DNA of 64,000 nt from an uncultured Prevotellaceae bacterium (GTDB taxonomy: Bacteria > Bacteroidota > Bacteroidia > Bacteroidales > Bacteroidaceae): assembly GCA_900313615.1 (NCBI GenBank), contig OMRP01000001.1:372001-436000 (forward strand), written 5' to 3'. Below the pieces are notes generated by a model. The model was not told where the DNA came from. It searched no databases and was given only the letters and a program-made list of their open reading frames with translations. The stretch's first letter is position 1. Each line of letters opens with the position of its first letter. Both the position numbers and the translations under genes were made by a program. Below, one piece after another: positions 43,107 to 52,283 of this stretch.

Positions 43107-43114
43107 TATCTTTG
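43084..43114 (+). promoter_or_regulatory. Strong Bacteroidetes-type promoter of the short transcript
   Basis: TTTG (43084-43087), 19-nt spacer, TATCTTTG (43107-43114). Close to consensus. Confidence 0.75.
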
Positions 43115-43120
43115 CAATGT

Positions 43121-43184
43121 GTTTTTCATAGTATTAGATTTAAGGTTAACAAAGGTTGGAGTACGGCGGTACTCCTTTTTTTTG
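43121..43184 (+). ncRNA. Putative short autonomous RNA (about 65 nt)
   Basis: A consensus promoter is followed by about 35 nt of AT-rich leader (TTTTTCATAGTATTAGATTT and on) and then a perfect intrinsic terminator. There is no start codon with a useful frame. The nearest plus-strand gene is more than 1 kb away and the next gene runs the other way, so this is not an mRNA leader. The body reads like a conserved Bacteroidales element I have seen before, but I cannot confirm it. The 5' end is estimated from the promoter. Confidence 0.55.
43159..43184 (+). terminator. Intrinsic terminator of the short RNA
   Basis: GGAGTAC-GGCG-GTACTCC followed by eight T. Confidence 0.85.
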
Positions 43185-43285
43185 TGCTTTTTTCATAGCA
43201 TGGAATGCCCTGATGCTAACGCACCTCAGTAGTTTGATGGCAAAATAAAAACGGATGGAGCACCATCCGTTTCTTGTCAAATCGA

Positions 43286-43639
43286 TTATCTTTTCTTTTT
43301 CTTTTTTTTCTTGCCACCACCGAACAATCCGAACAATCCACCACTCTTGCGCTTGGCGGGAACATTCGTGCCATGGAAACGATGGTAAAGTTTCCATACG
43401 AGTAGCATGCCGTCAACAAATCCCGCACCTTTGGTAACCAAACCTACCAAACGCTGGCTGGGTGTGCCTGCCACCTCTTCCTTTTGGAATAAGGTGTGTG
43501 TCATGGTGCGCATCTCGGTGGTGTCCTTTTGCAATTCCATACGTAATTGCGCCTTGCGAAGACGTATCTCTTCCAAGGAATGGTAAACGGGTGGCAACTG
43601 AACGTCGCGAGAAGTGGGAGTGGAGGGTGTGTCGGCCAT
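43286..43639 (-). CDS. Conserved-type small protein with poly-lysine tail
   Basis: 117 residues. The N-terminal half is helical and charged (LEEIRLRKAQLRMELQKDT), the middle has a short hydrophobic helix (GAGFVDGMLLVWKLYHRFHG), and the C-terminus is GLFGLFGGG followed by a run of Lys. It follows the holin-like gene by 1 nt in the unit YtxH/holin-like/this gene, a trio common in Bacteroidota. No known domain recognised. Probably peripheral to the inner membrane. Confidence 0.7.
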   Translation of the reverse strand: MADTPSTPTSRDVQLPPVYHSLEEIRLRKAQLRMELQKDTTEMRTMTHTLFQKEEVAGTPSQRLVGLVTKGAGFVDGMLLVWKLYHRFHGTNVPAKRKSGGLFGLFGGGKKKKKKKR

Positions 43640-43640
43640 G

Positions 43641-43991
43641 TCAGTTCTTTAATAAAATACCCGCCAAAAAACGTACCAATGGTTTCTCTACCCAACGGCG
43701 GCGGTTGATGATGAACAATACCAATAATAGCAGATAGATGCCGGCCACAATGCAATAGGCACCCACAACACCTACACAAGGTGTGAGGGCATGTGCTCCT
43801 GCTATGGTTAGGCAAACCAATATGAACAGCACCAAGAACAGCACTACTATGGCAATGGCAAAAGCGGTCAACAGACGGACCACCTTCTCCACAACGTCCA
43901 ATTTCACATACTCCGACTGTAAGCCGATGTAGTGCTTCAGCGATTCTGCCAATTGGGCTATCGTCTCTATGTTCTTGTCGCTTGAAAACAT
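43641..43991 (-). CDS. Holin-X-type (phage holin superfamily III-like) membrane protein
   Basis: 116 residues. An amphipathic N-terminal helix (ETIAQLAESLKHYIGLQSEYVKLDVVEKVV) with two membrane segments (AIAIVVLFLVLFILVCLTIA and VGVVGAYCIVAGIYLLLLVLFII) and a basic C-terminus. Matches the Actinobacterial Holin-X family, present in most Bacteroidota chromosomes without phage genes; a lysis role is not implied. Operon partners: YtxH-like and the poly-Lys protein. Possibly an envelope-stress or desiccation-type membrane protein (inference). Confidence 0.75.
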   Translation of the reverse strand: MFSSDKNIETIAQLAESLKHYIGLQSEYVKLDVVEKVVRLLTAFAIAIVVLFLVLFILVCLTIAGAHALTPCVGVVGAYCIVAGIYLLLLVLFIINRRRWVEKPLVRFLAGILLKN

Positions 43992-44052
43992 AATGTGTGG
44001 AAATGAAAAAAGGGTGGGGCAAACATTGCCCCCTCCCTTATACCTTAACTAA

Positions 44053-44265
44053 TTAGGCTTCATCAGCGACATCCTTGATGTCGTCTACCAAATCTTCCAC
44101 GTCCTGACGGCTCAACTTCAAGTTGTGCTTCTTGCAGAAATCACTAACCGTGTCGGAAATCTTTGTGCGGGTGTCTGAACCCTTCTCGGGTGCCAAAAGC
44201 AAGCCTAAGGCCGCTCCGGCAATGGCGCCTCCAAAAAATGCGCCAAGGTAACCTAATGCTTTCAT
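44053..44265 (-). CDS. YtxH-domain protein
   Basis: 70 residues. One Gly/Ala-rich membrane helix (GYLGAFFGGAIAGAALGLLLAPEKG) with the LLAPEKGSDTR motif that defines YtxH proteins, then an acidic helical tail. First gene of the leftward trio. YtxH proteins are general-stress associated in Firmicutes; the function here is unknown. Confidence 0.85.
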   Translation of the reverse strand: MKALGYLGAFFGGAIAGAALGLLLAPEKGSDTRTKISDTVSDFCKKHNLKLSRQDVEDLVDDIKDVADEA

Positions 44266-44343
44266 GTGATAATTATTAAAATGTTATATGAATCGGGGCG
44301 TTTTCTGCCATGGCCCCAAAAGCCAACGGCAGATTTTCGATAG

Positions 44344-44351
44344 CAAATTTA
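44344..44351 (-). promoter_or_regulatory. Bacteroidetes -7 box for the YtxH-holin unit
   Basis: TAAATTTG on the minus strand, 78 nt before the ATG at 44265; no -33 box at normal distance. Confidence 0.45.
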
Positions 44352-44519
44352 ATAATTCTTTTCCAAATAACAACGATAATTCAGACATTTTTTGTTAAAA
44401 AAGTTGTATTTACGACATTTAACAAACTTTATAGGCGCAAAATCTTTATAATTGAGCATTTTTGTGTAATTTCGCACAAAATTAGTAACAATGTCTAATT
44501 AAATATCTCAACAACGATT

Positions 44520-45032
44520 ATGAAAAAAACCATCGTTATCTGCGCAGGTCTTTGCGCCGCCGTGGCTTTCACAAGCTGCAAATCAAGCGAAAGCGCTTAC
44601 AGAAAAGCTTATGATGCCGCACTGGCACAAGGCGGAACAACATCTACATCCACAAGTAGCAACAGTGGTTATGGTGACAACAACGACATTCCTGTCGTTA
44701 CGCCGCTAACGGAAAATCCCGTCACCGACACTCGTGTTACCGACAACAACGACAATGTGCCTGTAAGGACGGAAAACCTCAGCGTGGTGGACGGTTCTGG
44801 ACTGCGTAACTTCAGCGTGGTAGTGGGCTCGTTCTCCGTCAAGGCCAATGCAGAAAGCTTGGTGCAGAGACTGCGTTCACAAGGACTCGATGCACAGCTC
44901 GCCTACAACTCCGATAGGGGAATGTACCGCGTGGTGGCTTCTACCTATGATGACAAATCAAGCGCCGTGGCCAGCCGTAACTCGCTGCGCAACACCTATG
45001 CCGACGCTTGGCTTCTCTATAAAGGAAGATAA
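44520..45032 (+). CDS. SPOR-domain lipoprotein
   Basis: 170 residues. Lipobox TSC (Cys near 20), a Ser/Thr/Asn-rich linker, then a SPOR domain at about 95-170 (NFSVVVGSFSVKANAESLVQ; GMYRVVAST) that binds denuded peptidoglycan glycans, often at division sites. First gene of the rightward set SPOR-ruvX-def-TPR-spmAB; ruvX starts 5 nt after its stop. Confidence 0.88.
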   Translation: MKKTIVICAGLCAAVAFTSCKSSESAYRKAYDAALAQGGTTSTSTSSNSGYGDNNDIPVVTPLTENPVTDTRVTDNNDNVPVRTENLSVVDGSGLRNFSVVVGSFSVKANAESLVQRLRSQGLDAQLAYNSDRGMYRVVASTYDDKSSAVASRNSLRNTYADAWLLYKGR

Positions 45033-45037
45033 TAGCC

Positions 45038-45454
45038 GTGGCCCGAATACTGGCTATCGACTACGGGAAAAAAAGAACAGGAGTGGCAGTCACCGATCCG
45101 TTGCAAATCATTGCAGGCGGATTGGCGACTGTTTCTACGTCAACACTCATGAAATGGCTGTCTGACTATTTCCAAAAAGAAGAGGTGGAAAGGGTCGTCG
45201 TCGGCGAACCACGCCAGAACGATGGCTCACCAAGCGAAAACCACCAGAGGGTGATGACGTTCGTCAATAACTTCAGAAACCAATTTCCCGAAATCCCCGT
45301 TTCTCTTTATGATGAACGCTTCACATCGGTCTTGGCACACCAGACGATGATAGACGCGGGGCTGAAAAAGAAAACACGACAGAACAAGGCGCTGGTCGAC
45401 GAAATAAGCGCCACCATTATCCTACAGAGTTATTTGCAATCCATAAATAGATGA
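45038..45454 (+). CDS. ruvX: Putative pre-16S rRNA nuclease / Holliday junction resolvase-like (YqgF)
   Basis: 138 residues, RNase H fold. N-terminal RILAIDYGKKRTGVAVTDP with the catalytic Asp, then VVGEPRQNDG, PVSLYDERFTS and the C-terminal DEISATIILQSYL with two further acidic residues. YqgF in E. coli processes the 5' end of 16S rRNA. GTG start at 45038. The stop overlaps the def start as ATGA. Confidence 0.93.
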   Translation: MARILAIDYGKKRTGVAVTDPLQIIAGGLATVSTSTLMKWLSDYFQKEEVERVVVGEPRQNDGSPSENHQRVMTFVNNFRNQFPEIPVSLYDERFTSVLAHQTMIDAGLKKKTRQNKALVDEISATIILQSYLQSINR

Positions 45455-46017
45455 TTTTACCCATTTATACCTACGGACAATCAGTACTGCGAAAGGTAGC
45501 ACAAGATATAACACCTGACTATCCAAACCTTAAAGGGTTCATCAACGACATGTACGAGACGCTCGATGATTCGGAAGGAATCGGGCTGGCGGCTCCTCAG
45601 GTGGGAAGGGCCGATCGCGTCGTGGTGATCGACCTCAACGCGCTCGCAGAAGACTTTCCCGAATATAAGGGATTCAGAAAAGTGTTCATCAACCCACACA
45701 TCGTTGAAACAGACGATGCGGAAACGGCTACCTCGGAAGAAGGATGCCTCAGCCTGCCGGGGATTCATGAAAAAGTGACTCGCCCCACACGAATACACGT
45801 CACATACCAAGATGAACAATTCAATAACTACGACGAGTGGGTGGAGGGTTATCTGGCTCGTGTCATGCAGCACGAGTTCGACCACCTCGAAGGGAAAATG
45901 TTCATCGACCGTGTATCACCACTGCGCAAGCAGATGATCAAAGGCAAGTTGAAAGCGCTACTTCAGGGACGCGTGAATTGTCACTATAAAGTAAAGGTTC
46001 CCCTCAACAAACACTAA
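45451..46017 (+). CDS. def: Peptide deformylase
   Basis: 188 residues. Removes the formyl group from nascent proteins. All three motifs are present: GIGLAAPQVG, EEGCLSLPG (metal Cys) and HEFDHLEGK (metal His pair, catalytic Glu). The C-terminal KVKVPLNKH tail is typical for the phylum. Translationally coupled to ruvX. Confidence 0.96.
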   Translation: MILPIYTYGQSVLRKVAQDITPDYPNLKGFINDMYETLDDSEGIGLAAPQVGRADRVVVIDLNALAEDFPEYKGFRKVFINPHIVETDDAETATSEEGCLSLPGIHEKVTRPTRIHVTYQDEQFNNYDEWVEGYLARVMQHEFDHLEGKMFIDRVSPLRKQMIKGKLKALLQGRVNCHYKVKVPLNKH

Positions 46018-46042
46018 CCCAAATCTCCTTGCACTACATTCA

Positions 46043-48007
46043 ATGCTACGACGGCTAACGCTGCTCCTCTTCTGGCTGCCCTTGACCGTGGCAGCGCAGT
46101 TCAATGTCGACAGGCTCATCATCAATGGCCGAAGCGCATTGTACTACGAGGATTATGTGTTGGCCATTCAGCATTTTAACAGGGCCATCAGTGCCAAGCC
46201 ATATCTCTACGAACCATGGTTCTATAGGGGCGTGGCAAAATATTACCTCGATGATTTTTATGGGGCGGAACAAGACTGCTCCGAGGCCATCAACCTCAAC
46301 CCCTATATCAATAATATGTACGAACTGAGGGGGTTGTGCCGTATACGACAGCATAAGTACGAGGAGGCTATCAGCGACTACGATATCGCCATACACAACG
46401 ACTCGTCAGCGCAAAATTTTTGGTTCAACCGCATGCTCTGTCGGTTTGAACTAAAACAGTATGACCAGGCACAACTCGACCTCGACACCATCATCAGTCA
46501 TTGGAGCCAAAACGCCAGAGCCTACTCGGTGAAGGCGCAGATATTCATGTTGCAGAAAGATACCACGCAGGCGGCAAAATGGCTCAACAAAGGGTTGGAA
46601 ATAGACCCTTATGACGCTGAAGGGTGGATGACGGCGGCCAATATTTCTTTGGCAAGGGCACAATGGGGTGATGCGGAAAGACAATTGTCGGAGGCTATCC
46701 GATTGCGCCCAAAAATGGTCTCCAATTACGTCAATAGGGCACTCGTCAGACTGAACACAAACAATCTCAGAGGGGCCATGGCGGACTACGACATGGCCAT
46801 AGAAATTGATCCAAACAATTTCCTCGCTCATTATAACCGTGGACTGCTGCGTGTGCAGGTGGGTGATGACAACAGGGCCATCGACGACTTCGATTTCATC
46901 CTACAGATGGAGCCGGGTAACCTAATGGCTACCTATAACAGGGCTGTGCTGCACCATAAGACGGGAAATCTCAAGGCGGCCATCGTTGATTATACCACGG
47001 TCATCAACCAATATCCAAATTTCTGGGTGGGACTGAAAAACCGTGCTGAGTGCTATCGTCGTCTGGGGATGATAAACCAAGCAGAGATGGATGAGTTCCG
47101 CATCTTTAAGGCGCAGATGGATAAACACATAGGTATCCAACCACGATGGACGGCGGCGCAACGGAGGGCAACGCGTAAGAAGAGCGAGATTGACATGAAC
47201 AAATACAACCAGATTGTGGTGGCGGATGAGGAGACGGTGGAGCATGAGTTCAAATACGACAGTCCATACCGGGGTAGAGTGCAAGACCGTGAGGTGGGAA
47301 CAGAATACCAACCAATGTATCTATTGGCATATACAAAATATAATAATGTGGTGAAATCGTATCTGGCATTCGACAGTGCTATCGATGCCTATAACCAGAA
47401 ATACAAACCGCTACACACGTTGTACCTTACTTGCAACCCTTCACAACTCGACGAGAACACTTCGAAAAGTTATTTTATGCTCGTCGACACGCTGTCGGCA
47501 AGAATCGATGCGTCACGTGACATGGTCGAAACAGAAAATCTGTTGATGCAAAGGGCGGTCGCGCATACGGCACTACAAAACCTCGACGATGCTGTGGCAG
47601 ACCTCAATACGCTGCTGTCTATCGATTCCATTTGTATGGTAGCATATTGGCAACGAGGGGTGTGCTTGTCAATGATGATTCCGGTGGTGGCACAGGGCAT
47701 GGATATTGGCTTGATGCAACAACGTGTCATCGACAACTTCACACAGGCGCTCACCTTGGCACCTCAAAATGCATATCTATACTATAACAGGGCCAACGTT
47801 TATGCCGCGCGAGGCGACTACCAAAAGGCAATCGATGATTATGATAAAGCTATAGAATGTAATGCCAGTTTGCCTGAGGCGTTTTTCAACCGTGGATTGT
47901 CTTATGCCAATGTGGGTGACAAACAACAAGCAGTGAAAGATTTCAGCACCGCTGGCCAATTGGGCGTCTATGGCGCTTACAACCTCATTAAACAATACTC
48001 AAAATAA
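46043..48007 (+). CDS. Exported protein with about fifteen TPR units
   Basis: 654 residues. Signal peptide (cleavage after TVAAQ), then about ten consecutive TPRs at about 20-355 (AIQHFNRAISAKPYLYEPWF, AISDYDIAIHNDSSAQNFWF), a linker with basic residues (RRATRKKSEIDMN), and a second TPR block at about 480-650. Probably a periplasmic or outer-membrane scaffold; TPR proteins next to def and spmAB in Bacteroidota have no assigned function. 25 nt after def. Confidence 0.8.
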   Translation: MLRRLTLLLFWLPLTVAAQFNVDRLIINGRSALYYEDYVLAIQHFNRAISAKPYLYEPWFYRGVAKYYLDDFYGAEQDCSEAINLNPYINNMYELRGLCRIRQHKYEEAISDYDIAIHNDSSAQNFWFNRMLCRFELKQYDQAQLDLDTIISHWSQNARAYSVKAQIFMLQKDTTQAAKWLNKGLEIDPYDAEGWMTAANISLARAQWGDAERQLSEAIRLRPKMVSNYVNRALVRLNTNNLRGAMADYDMAIEIDPNNFLAHYNRGLLRVQVGDDNRAIDDFDFILQMEPGNLMATYNRAVLHHKTGNLKAAIVDYTTVINQYPNFWVGLKNRAECYRRLGMINQAEMDEFRIFKAQMDKHIGIQPRWTAAQRRATRKKSEIDMNKYNQIVVADEETVEHEFKYDSPYRGRVQDREVGTEYQPMYLLAYTKYNNVVKSYLAFDSAIDAYNQKYKPLHTLYLTCNPSQLDENTSKSYFMLVDTLSARIDASRDMVETENLLMQRAVAHTALQNLDDAVADLNTLLSIDSICMVAYWQRGVCLSMMIPVVAQGMDIGLMQQRVIDNFTQALTLAPQNAYLYYNRANVYAARGDYQKAIDDYDKAIECNASLPEAFFNRGLSYANVGDKQQAVKDFSTAGQLGVYGAYNLIKQYSK

Positions 48008-48033
48008 ACTCATAAAACTCCCATCCTTCCCCC

Positions 48034-49231
48034 ATGGCACTGAATTATATCTGGGCGGCTCTCTTCATCCTTGGATTTCTTATTGCTTTGTTACGATGGA
48101 TTTTCGAGGGCGATGCTGTTATGGGCGAAATCGTACAGTCGACTTTCGATATGTCGAAGACGGGATTCGAGATGTGCCTGGGGTTGACGGGAACACTCAC
48201 GCTGTGGATGGGAATCCTAAAAATAGGTGAGGATAGTGGCCTCATAGCCCGTCTGGCAAGGTTTCTCAGCCCTGTGCTCACCAAACTTTTTCCAGATATC
48301 CCCAATGGACATCCAGCCTTGGGTTCCATCTTCATGAATGTGTCGGCCAACATGTTGGGACTTGACAATGCGGCAACACCAGTTGGGTTGAAAGCCATGC
48401 AAGAACTGCAATCCATTAATCCCGACAAGCAGACGGCAAGCAATCCGATGATCATGTTCCTCACACTCAACACATCGGGACTGACCATCATTCCCGTCTC
48501 CATCATGGCATATAGGGCGCGGGCGGGAGCGCTCGACCCGACGGATGTGTTCCTGCCATTATTGCTCACTACGCTCTGTTCCACTGTTGTGGGGCTGCTG
48601 GTATGTTCTGCTTACCAGCGCATCAATCTGCTCAATAAATATATACTCATGCTTCTCGGGGGCATAGCGCTGTTCGTGGCGACGCTAAGTACAGGATTTT
48701 TGCCGTGTCCTCACGAGCATCCTCATTCTGGGTACCATCATGCTCTTCATCTGTTCGGGGGCGTTGCGACGTTGCAACGTTTACAATTCATTTATCGAAG
48801 GGGCGAAAGGGGGCTTCCACGTGGCTGTGACGCTCATTCCTTACTGTGTGGCTATCCTGGTGGCTGTTGGAGTGTTTCGTGCGTCCGGCGGACTGCAGCT
48901 ACTTCAGAACGGCATCGTGTCGTTGGTTGATGGTATGGGTGCCAATAGTGATTTCGTGGGGGCTTTGCCTGTCGCGTTGATGAAACCACTAAGCGGACCG
49001 GCGGCGCGTGGCATGATGCTCGATTGCTTTGCCAATTATGGTCCTGATTCGTTCGTAGGACATCTGGCAAGTGTGTTGCAAGGTTGCACCGACACAACTT
49101 TTTACATCCTTGCGGTGTACTTTGGCAGCGTGGGAATTCGTCGTTATCGCTATGCCGTCACCTGCGGGCTTTGTGCCGACATTGCAGGCATGATAGCGGC
49201 GGTATTCATCAGTTATTTCTTCTTTTCGTAA
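48034..49231 (+). pseudogene. Fused SpmA-SpmB membrane protein, single-base frameshift
   Basis: Two overlapping frames together give one protein of about 398 residues. The first (48034 onward) encodes the SpmA-like nucleoside-recognition half (GSIFMNVSANMLGLDNAATP, LTLNTSGLTIIPVSIMAYRA). After residue about 222 it turns into nonsense, while the +1 frame (ending 49231) continues with SpmB (NVYNSFIEGAKGGFHVAVTL, ALPVALMKPLSGPAARGMM). The break lies at the T5 run 48697-48701; removing one T joins TLSTGF to CRVLTSILIL smoothly. Either a real disruption, a sequencing error in the homopolymer, or slippage-dependent expression. The role in non-sporulating Bacteroidota is unknown. Confidence 0.8.
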
Positions 49232-49248
49232 AATTTCTTGCACTTTTC

Positions 49249-49279
49249 TTGGAGGGAATAATTTTTTTTCATATTTTTG
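49249..49279 (+). promoter_or_regulatory. Bacteroidetes-type promoter for the outer-membrane barrel gene
   Basis: TTG (49249-49251), 20-nt spacer, TATTTTTG (49272-49279), then a 74-nt leader. Confidence 0.7.
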
Positions 49280-49353
49280 CATTGTAAAAGATAATTTTAC
49301 AAAAATGTAACATATAATAACACTATTCTTGTCAAATTTAAAACGTAAGAATT

Positions 49354-49929
49354 ATGAAAAAACTAATGTTTCTTGCTGTGATGGCTATTGCTTCCATGGG
49401 TGCATATGCACAGCATGCCGTAGGTAGCATTACCCTTCAACCCAAAGTGGCTCTCAACATTGCTAATCTGACTGATAACGGTAAGAGCGACCCCCGTATT
49501 GGCTTGGCTGCAGGTGCTGAAGTTGAATACACTTTGACCGATATGTTCAGCCTCGCTGGTGGAATCTTGTACTCTATGCAAGGTGCAAGTGAAGACGGTG
49601 CGGTGGATTATACTTGGAAATATGACTATCTCAATTTGCCTATGGTGGCTAATGTCTATGTGGCTAAGAACTTGGCGCTTAAAGCAGGTGTCCAATTCGG
49701 ATTCAATATGTCGCATAAACTGAAGTCAGAAACATCAGAAGGTTCAAACGAGTCTGATATGCCAAATTTCAAGTCATTCGACTTCTCTATTCCTCTCGGC
49801 ATCTCCTATGAATATGAGAATGTGGTGCTTGATGCACGTTACAACCTTGGTTTGACAAAAGTTACAGACCACTTAGACTCGAAGAACAGCGTGTTCCAAA
49901 TCACTCTCGGTTACCGTTTCGACCTCTAA
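49354..49929 (+). CDS. Outer-membrane beta-barrel protein (PorT/OmpX-like)
   Basis: 191 residues. Signal peptide (cleavage after AYAQ), then eight predicted amphipathic strands ending ITLGYRFDL with the aromatic/leucine C-terminus of outer-membrane proteins. The PKVALNIANLTDNGKSDPRIG opening and GAEVEYTLTDMFSLAGGILY match the outer membrane beta-barrel domain family of Bacteroidota. Function unknown. Strong promoter and UUCG terminator suggest high, independent expression. Confidence 0.85.
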   Translation: MKKLMFLAVMAIASMGAYAQHAVGSITLQPKVALNIANLTDNGKSDPRIGLAAGAEVEYTLTDMFSLAGGILYSMQGASEDGAVDYTWKYDYLNLPMVANVYVAKNLALKAGVQFGFNMSHKLKSETSEGSNESDMPNFKSFDFSIPLGISYEYENVVLDARYNLGLTKVTDHLDSKNSVFQITLGYRFDL

Positions 49930-49961
49930 AAGCAGTAGAAAATACAACCAAATTTATAAAA

Positions 49962-49988
49962 ACTCCATCTTCGGGTGGAGTTTTTTTT
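49962..49988 (+). terminator. Intrinsic terminator with UUCG tetraloop
   Basis: ACTCCATC-TTCG-GGTGGAGT followed by seven further T. 33 nt after the barrel gene stop. Confidence 0.88.
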
Positions 49989-50012
49989 ATGGGCAATATC
50001 GTGACACCCTCA

Positions 50013-50050
50013 TTTTTTTAATCTTTTAATCTTTTAATCTTTTTATTTTC
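50013..50050. repeat. TTTTTAATC-type repeat abutting the thrS promoter
   Basis: Units of CTTTTAAT in tandem directly upstream of the -7 box at 50053, occupying the place of the -33 element. Confidence 0.65.
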
Positions 50051-50052
50051 CT

Positions 50053-50060
50053 TACCTTTG
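50053..50060 (+). promoter_or_regulatory. Bacteroidetes -7 box for thrS
   Basis: TACCTTTG, 30 nt before the ATG at 50091; no separate -33 box, because the AT repeat fills that region. Confidence 0.65.
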
Positions 50061-50090
50061 CACGGAATAATAAAAAACTATATTTGTATT

Positions 50091-52052
50091 ATGGTAAAAA
50101 TCACTTTTCCGGACGGCTCCGTGCGCGAATATGAGCAGGGAGTGACCGGCTATCAAATTGCTGAGAGCATCTCGCCGGCTCTCGCTCGCGACGTTGTATC
50201 TTGCGGGGTTAATGGTGAGACAGTGGAACTCAACCGCCCAATCCTCAACGATGCAACCATCGCACTCTACAAGTTCGATGACGACGAGGGAAAACACACG
50301 TTTTGGCACACTTCAGCGCACCTCTTGGCCGAAGCGTTGAAGGAACTCTATCCGGGCATTCAATTCGGTTTCGGCCCGGCGGTGGAAAATGGCTTCTTCT
50401 ATGATGTCATGCCCAAAGAGGGGGATGTTATCAGCGAATCCGATTTTCCCAAGATTGAGGAGAAAATGCGCGAGCTGGCCAAACGCAACGAGCCGGTGGT
50501 GCGTCGTGACATCTCCAAGGCGGATGCCATGAAGGAGTTCAAGGCTGATGGACAGACGTATAAATGTGAACATATCGACCAAGACTTGGAGGATGGAACC
50601 ATCTCTACTTATACTCAGGGTGCCTTCACCGACCTCTGCCGTGGTCCTCACCTCGTGTCAACGGGAGCCATCAAAGCGCTCAAGATAACGAGCGTGGCAG
50701 GTGCTTTCTGGCGTGGCGACGCCAACCGCGAGCAGATGACGCGTATCTACGGTATCTCTTTCCCGAAGAAAAAGATGCTCGACGAATATCTCGTTATGCT
50801 CGAAGAGGCGAAGAAACGTGACCACCGCAAGATTGGTAAGGAGATGGAACTGTTCATGTTCTCCGACCGAGTGGGTAAGGGACTGCCCATCTGGCTACCG
50901 AAGGGTACCGACCTGCGTCTGCGCCTACAGGAACTGCTGCGTAAGATTCAGAAGAACTTTGGCTATCAGGAGGTTATTACTCCGCATATCGGTGGAAAGA
51001 ACCTGTATGTCACGAGTGGTCACTATGCCCACTATAGCAAGGATGCTTTCCGTCCCATTACCACTCCTGAGGAGGGCGAGGAATATATGCTCAAACCAAT
51101 GAACTGTCCGCACCACTGCGAGGTGTTTGCATGGAAACCGCGTTCTTATAAAGACCTGCCGTTGCGCATCGCTGAGTTCGGTACGGTATACCGCTATGAG
51201 AAGAGTGGTGAACTGCACGGCCTCACACGTGTGCGCTCCTTCACTCAGGATGATGCGCACATCTTCTGCCGTCCCGACCAGGTGAAGAGTGAGTTCATGC
51301 GCGTGATGGATATCATCAAGGCGGTGTTCTCCATCTTCCACTTCGACAATGTTGAGGCGCAGATATCTCTTCGCGACCCCAAGGACAAGGAGAAATATAT
51401 CGGCTCCGACGAAGTGTGGGCAGAGAGCGAACAGGCCATCATCGATGCCTGCAAAGAGAAAGGATTGGAAGCAAAGGTGGAATTGGGTGAGGCGGCCTTC
51501 TATGGACCGAAACTCGACTTTATGGTCAAGGATGCCATCGGACGACGCTGGCAGCTTGGTACCATACAGGTGGACTACAACCTGCCACAACGCTTTAAAT
51601 TGGAATATACGGCGGAGGACAACTCCAAACAAACGCCTGTGATGGTGCACCGAGCTCCCTTCGGATCGATGGAGCGCTTCACGGCGGTGCTCATCGAGCA
51701 TACAGCTGGTCACTTCCCATTGTGGCTGGCTCCAGATCAGGTAGCCATCCTGCCCATCTCGGAAAAATACAACGACTATGCCTTCGAGGTGGCCAAATAC
51801 CTCGACAGTGTAGGTGTGCGTGCCACCATCGACGACCGCAACGAGAAGATTGGACGTAAGATTCGTGACAATGAAATCAAACGTGTGCCTTATATGATTG
51901 TTGTGGGCGAGAAAGAGGCGGCCGACGGCACCGTGGCTATGCGTAAGCAGGGTGGTGGCGAACAGGCGGTACTCTCAAAAGAGGACTTCGCTAAGCGTAT
52001 CCTTGACGAAGTGGCAGAGCAATTGGCTGCCGCCGACCTACGACCTGAATAA
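50091..52052 (+). CDS. thrS: Threonyl-tRNA synthetase
   Basis: 653 residues, full length. TGS domain at 1-60 ([20 protein letters not shown]), editing domain with [11 protein letters not shown] and [15 protein letters not shown], class II core with the motif 2 segment [21 protein letters not shown] and zinc ligands Cys ([10 protein letters not shown]) and His ([12 protein letters not shown] motif 3), and a C-terminal anticodon domain. Start at 50091; an in-frame ATG at 50058 lies within the promoter. Usually followed by infC in the phylum; here four minus-strand genes intervene. Confidence 0.97.
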   Translation: MVKITFPDGSVREYEQGVTGYQIAESISPALARDVVSCGVNGETVELNRPILNDATIALYKFDDDEGKHTFWHTSAHLLAEALKELYPGIQFGFGPAVENGFFYDVMPKEGDVISESDFPKIEEKMRELAKRNEPVVRRDISKADAMKEFKADGQTYKCEHIDQDLEDGTISTYTQGAFTDLCRGPHLVSTGAIKALKITSVAGAFWRGDANREQMTRIYGISFPKKKMLDEYLVMLEEAKKRDHRKIGKEMELFMFSDRVGKGLPIWLPKGTDLRLRLQELLRKIQKNFGYQEVITPHIGGKNLYVTSGHYAHYSKDAFRPITTPEEGEEYMLKPMNCPHHCEVFAWKPRSYKDLPLRIAEFGTVYRYEKSGELHGLTRVRSFTQDDAHIFCRPDQVKSEFMRVMDIIKAVFSIFHFDNVEAQISLRDPKDKEKYIGSDEVWAESEQAIIDACKEKGLEAKVELGEAAFYGPKLDFMVKDAIGRRWQLGTIQVDYNLPQRFKLEYTAEDNSKQTPVMVHRAPFGSMERFTAVLIEHTAGHFPLWLAPDQVAILPISEKYNDYAFEVAKYLDSVGVRATIDDRNEKIGRKIRDNEIKRVPYMIVVGEKEAADGTVAMRKQGGGEQAVLSKEDFAKRILDEVAEQLAAADLRPE

Positions 52053-52092
52053 GTTCTCATTGTCATTCCACGCTTAATGACACTCAACACAA

Positions 52093-52121
52093 AACGAAGG
52101 CATCATAGTGATGCCTTCGTT
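52093..52121. terminator. Intrinsic terminator after thrS
   Basis: A 13-bp perfect stem (AACGAAGGCATCA with TGATGCCTTCGTT), TAG loop, then CTTTAT. Confidence 0.85.
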
Positions 52122-52142
52122 CTTTATATCCATGCTATAACT

Positions 52143-52262
52143 ACTAATCAGTTATCCTGGTCTATTCCAGCTATCTCAGCTGTAGTAGCTATTCCAACCA
52201 TCTCAACTATAGTAGCTATTCCAGCTATAGTTGCTATAATAGCTATCCCCGCTATGGCACCT
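52143..52262. repeat. AGCTAT-type short repeat
   Basis: About ten degenerate units of TATTCCAGC, TATCTCAGC, TGTAGTAGC and the like, about 9 nt each, filling the gap between the thrS terminator and the next stop codon on the other strand. Confidence 0.7.
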
Positions 52263-52283
52263 ATGCCTCCTCTCCATCTATTC

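Noticed and set aside
43641-43991. Prophage lysis gene
   Set aside because: No phage structural, integrase or endolysin genes around; holin-X-like genes with YtxH are ordinary chromosomal genes in this phylum.
48034-49231. Evidence of sporulation
   Set aside because: SpmA/SpmB fusions occur in non-sporulating Bacteroidota; no other sporulation genes are present.
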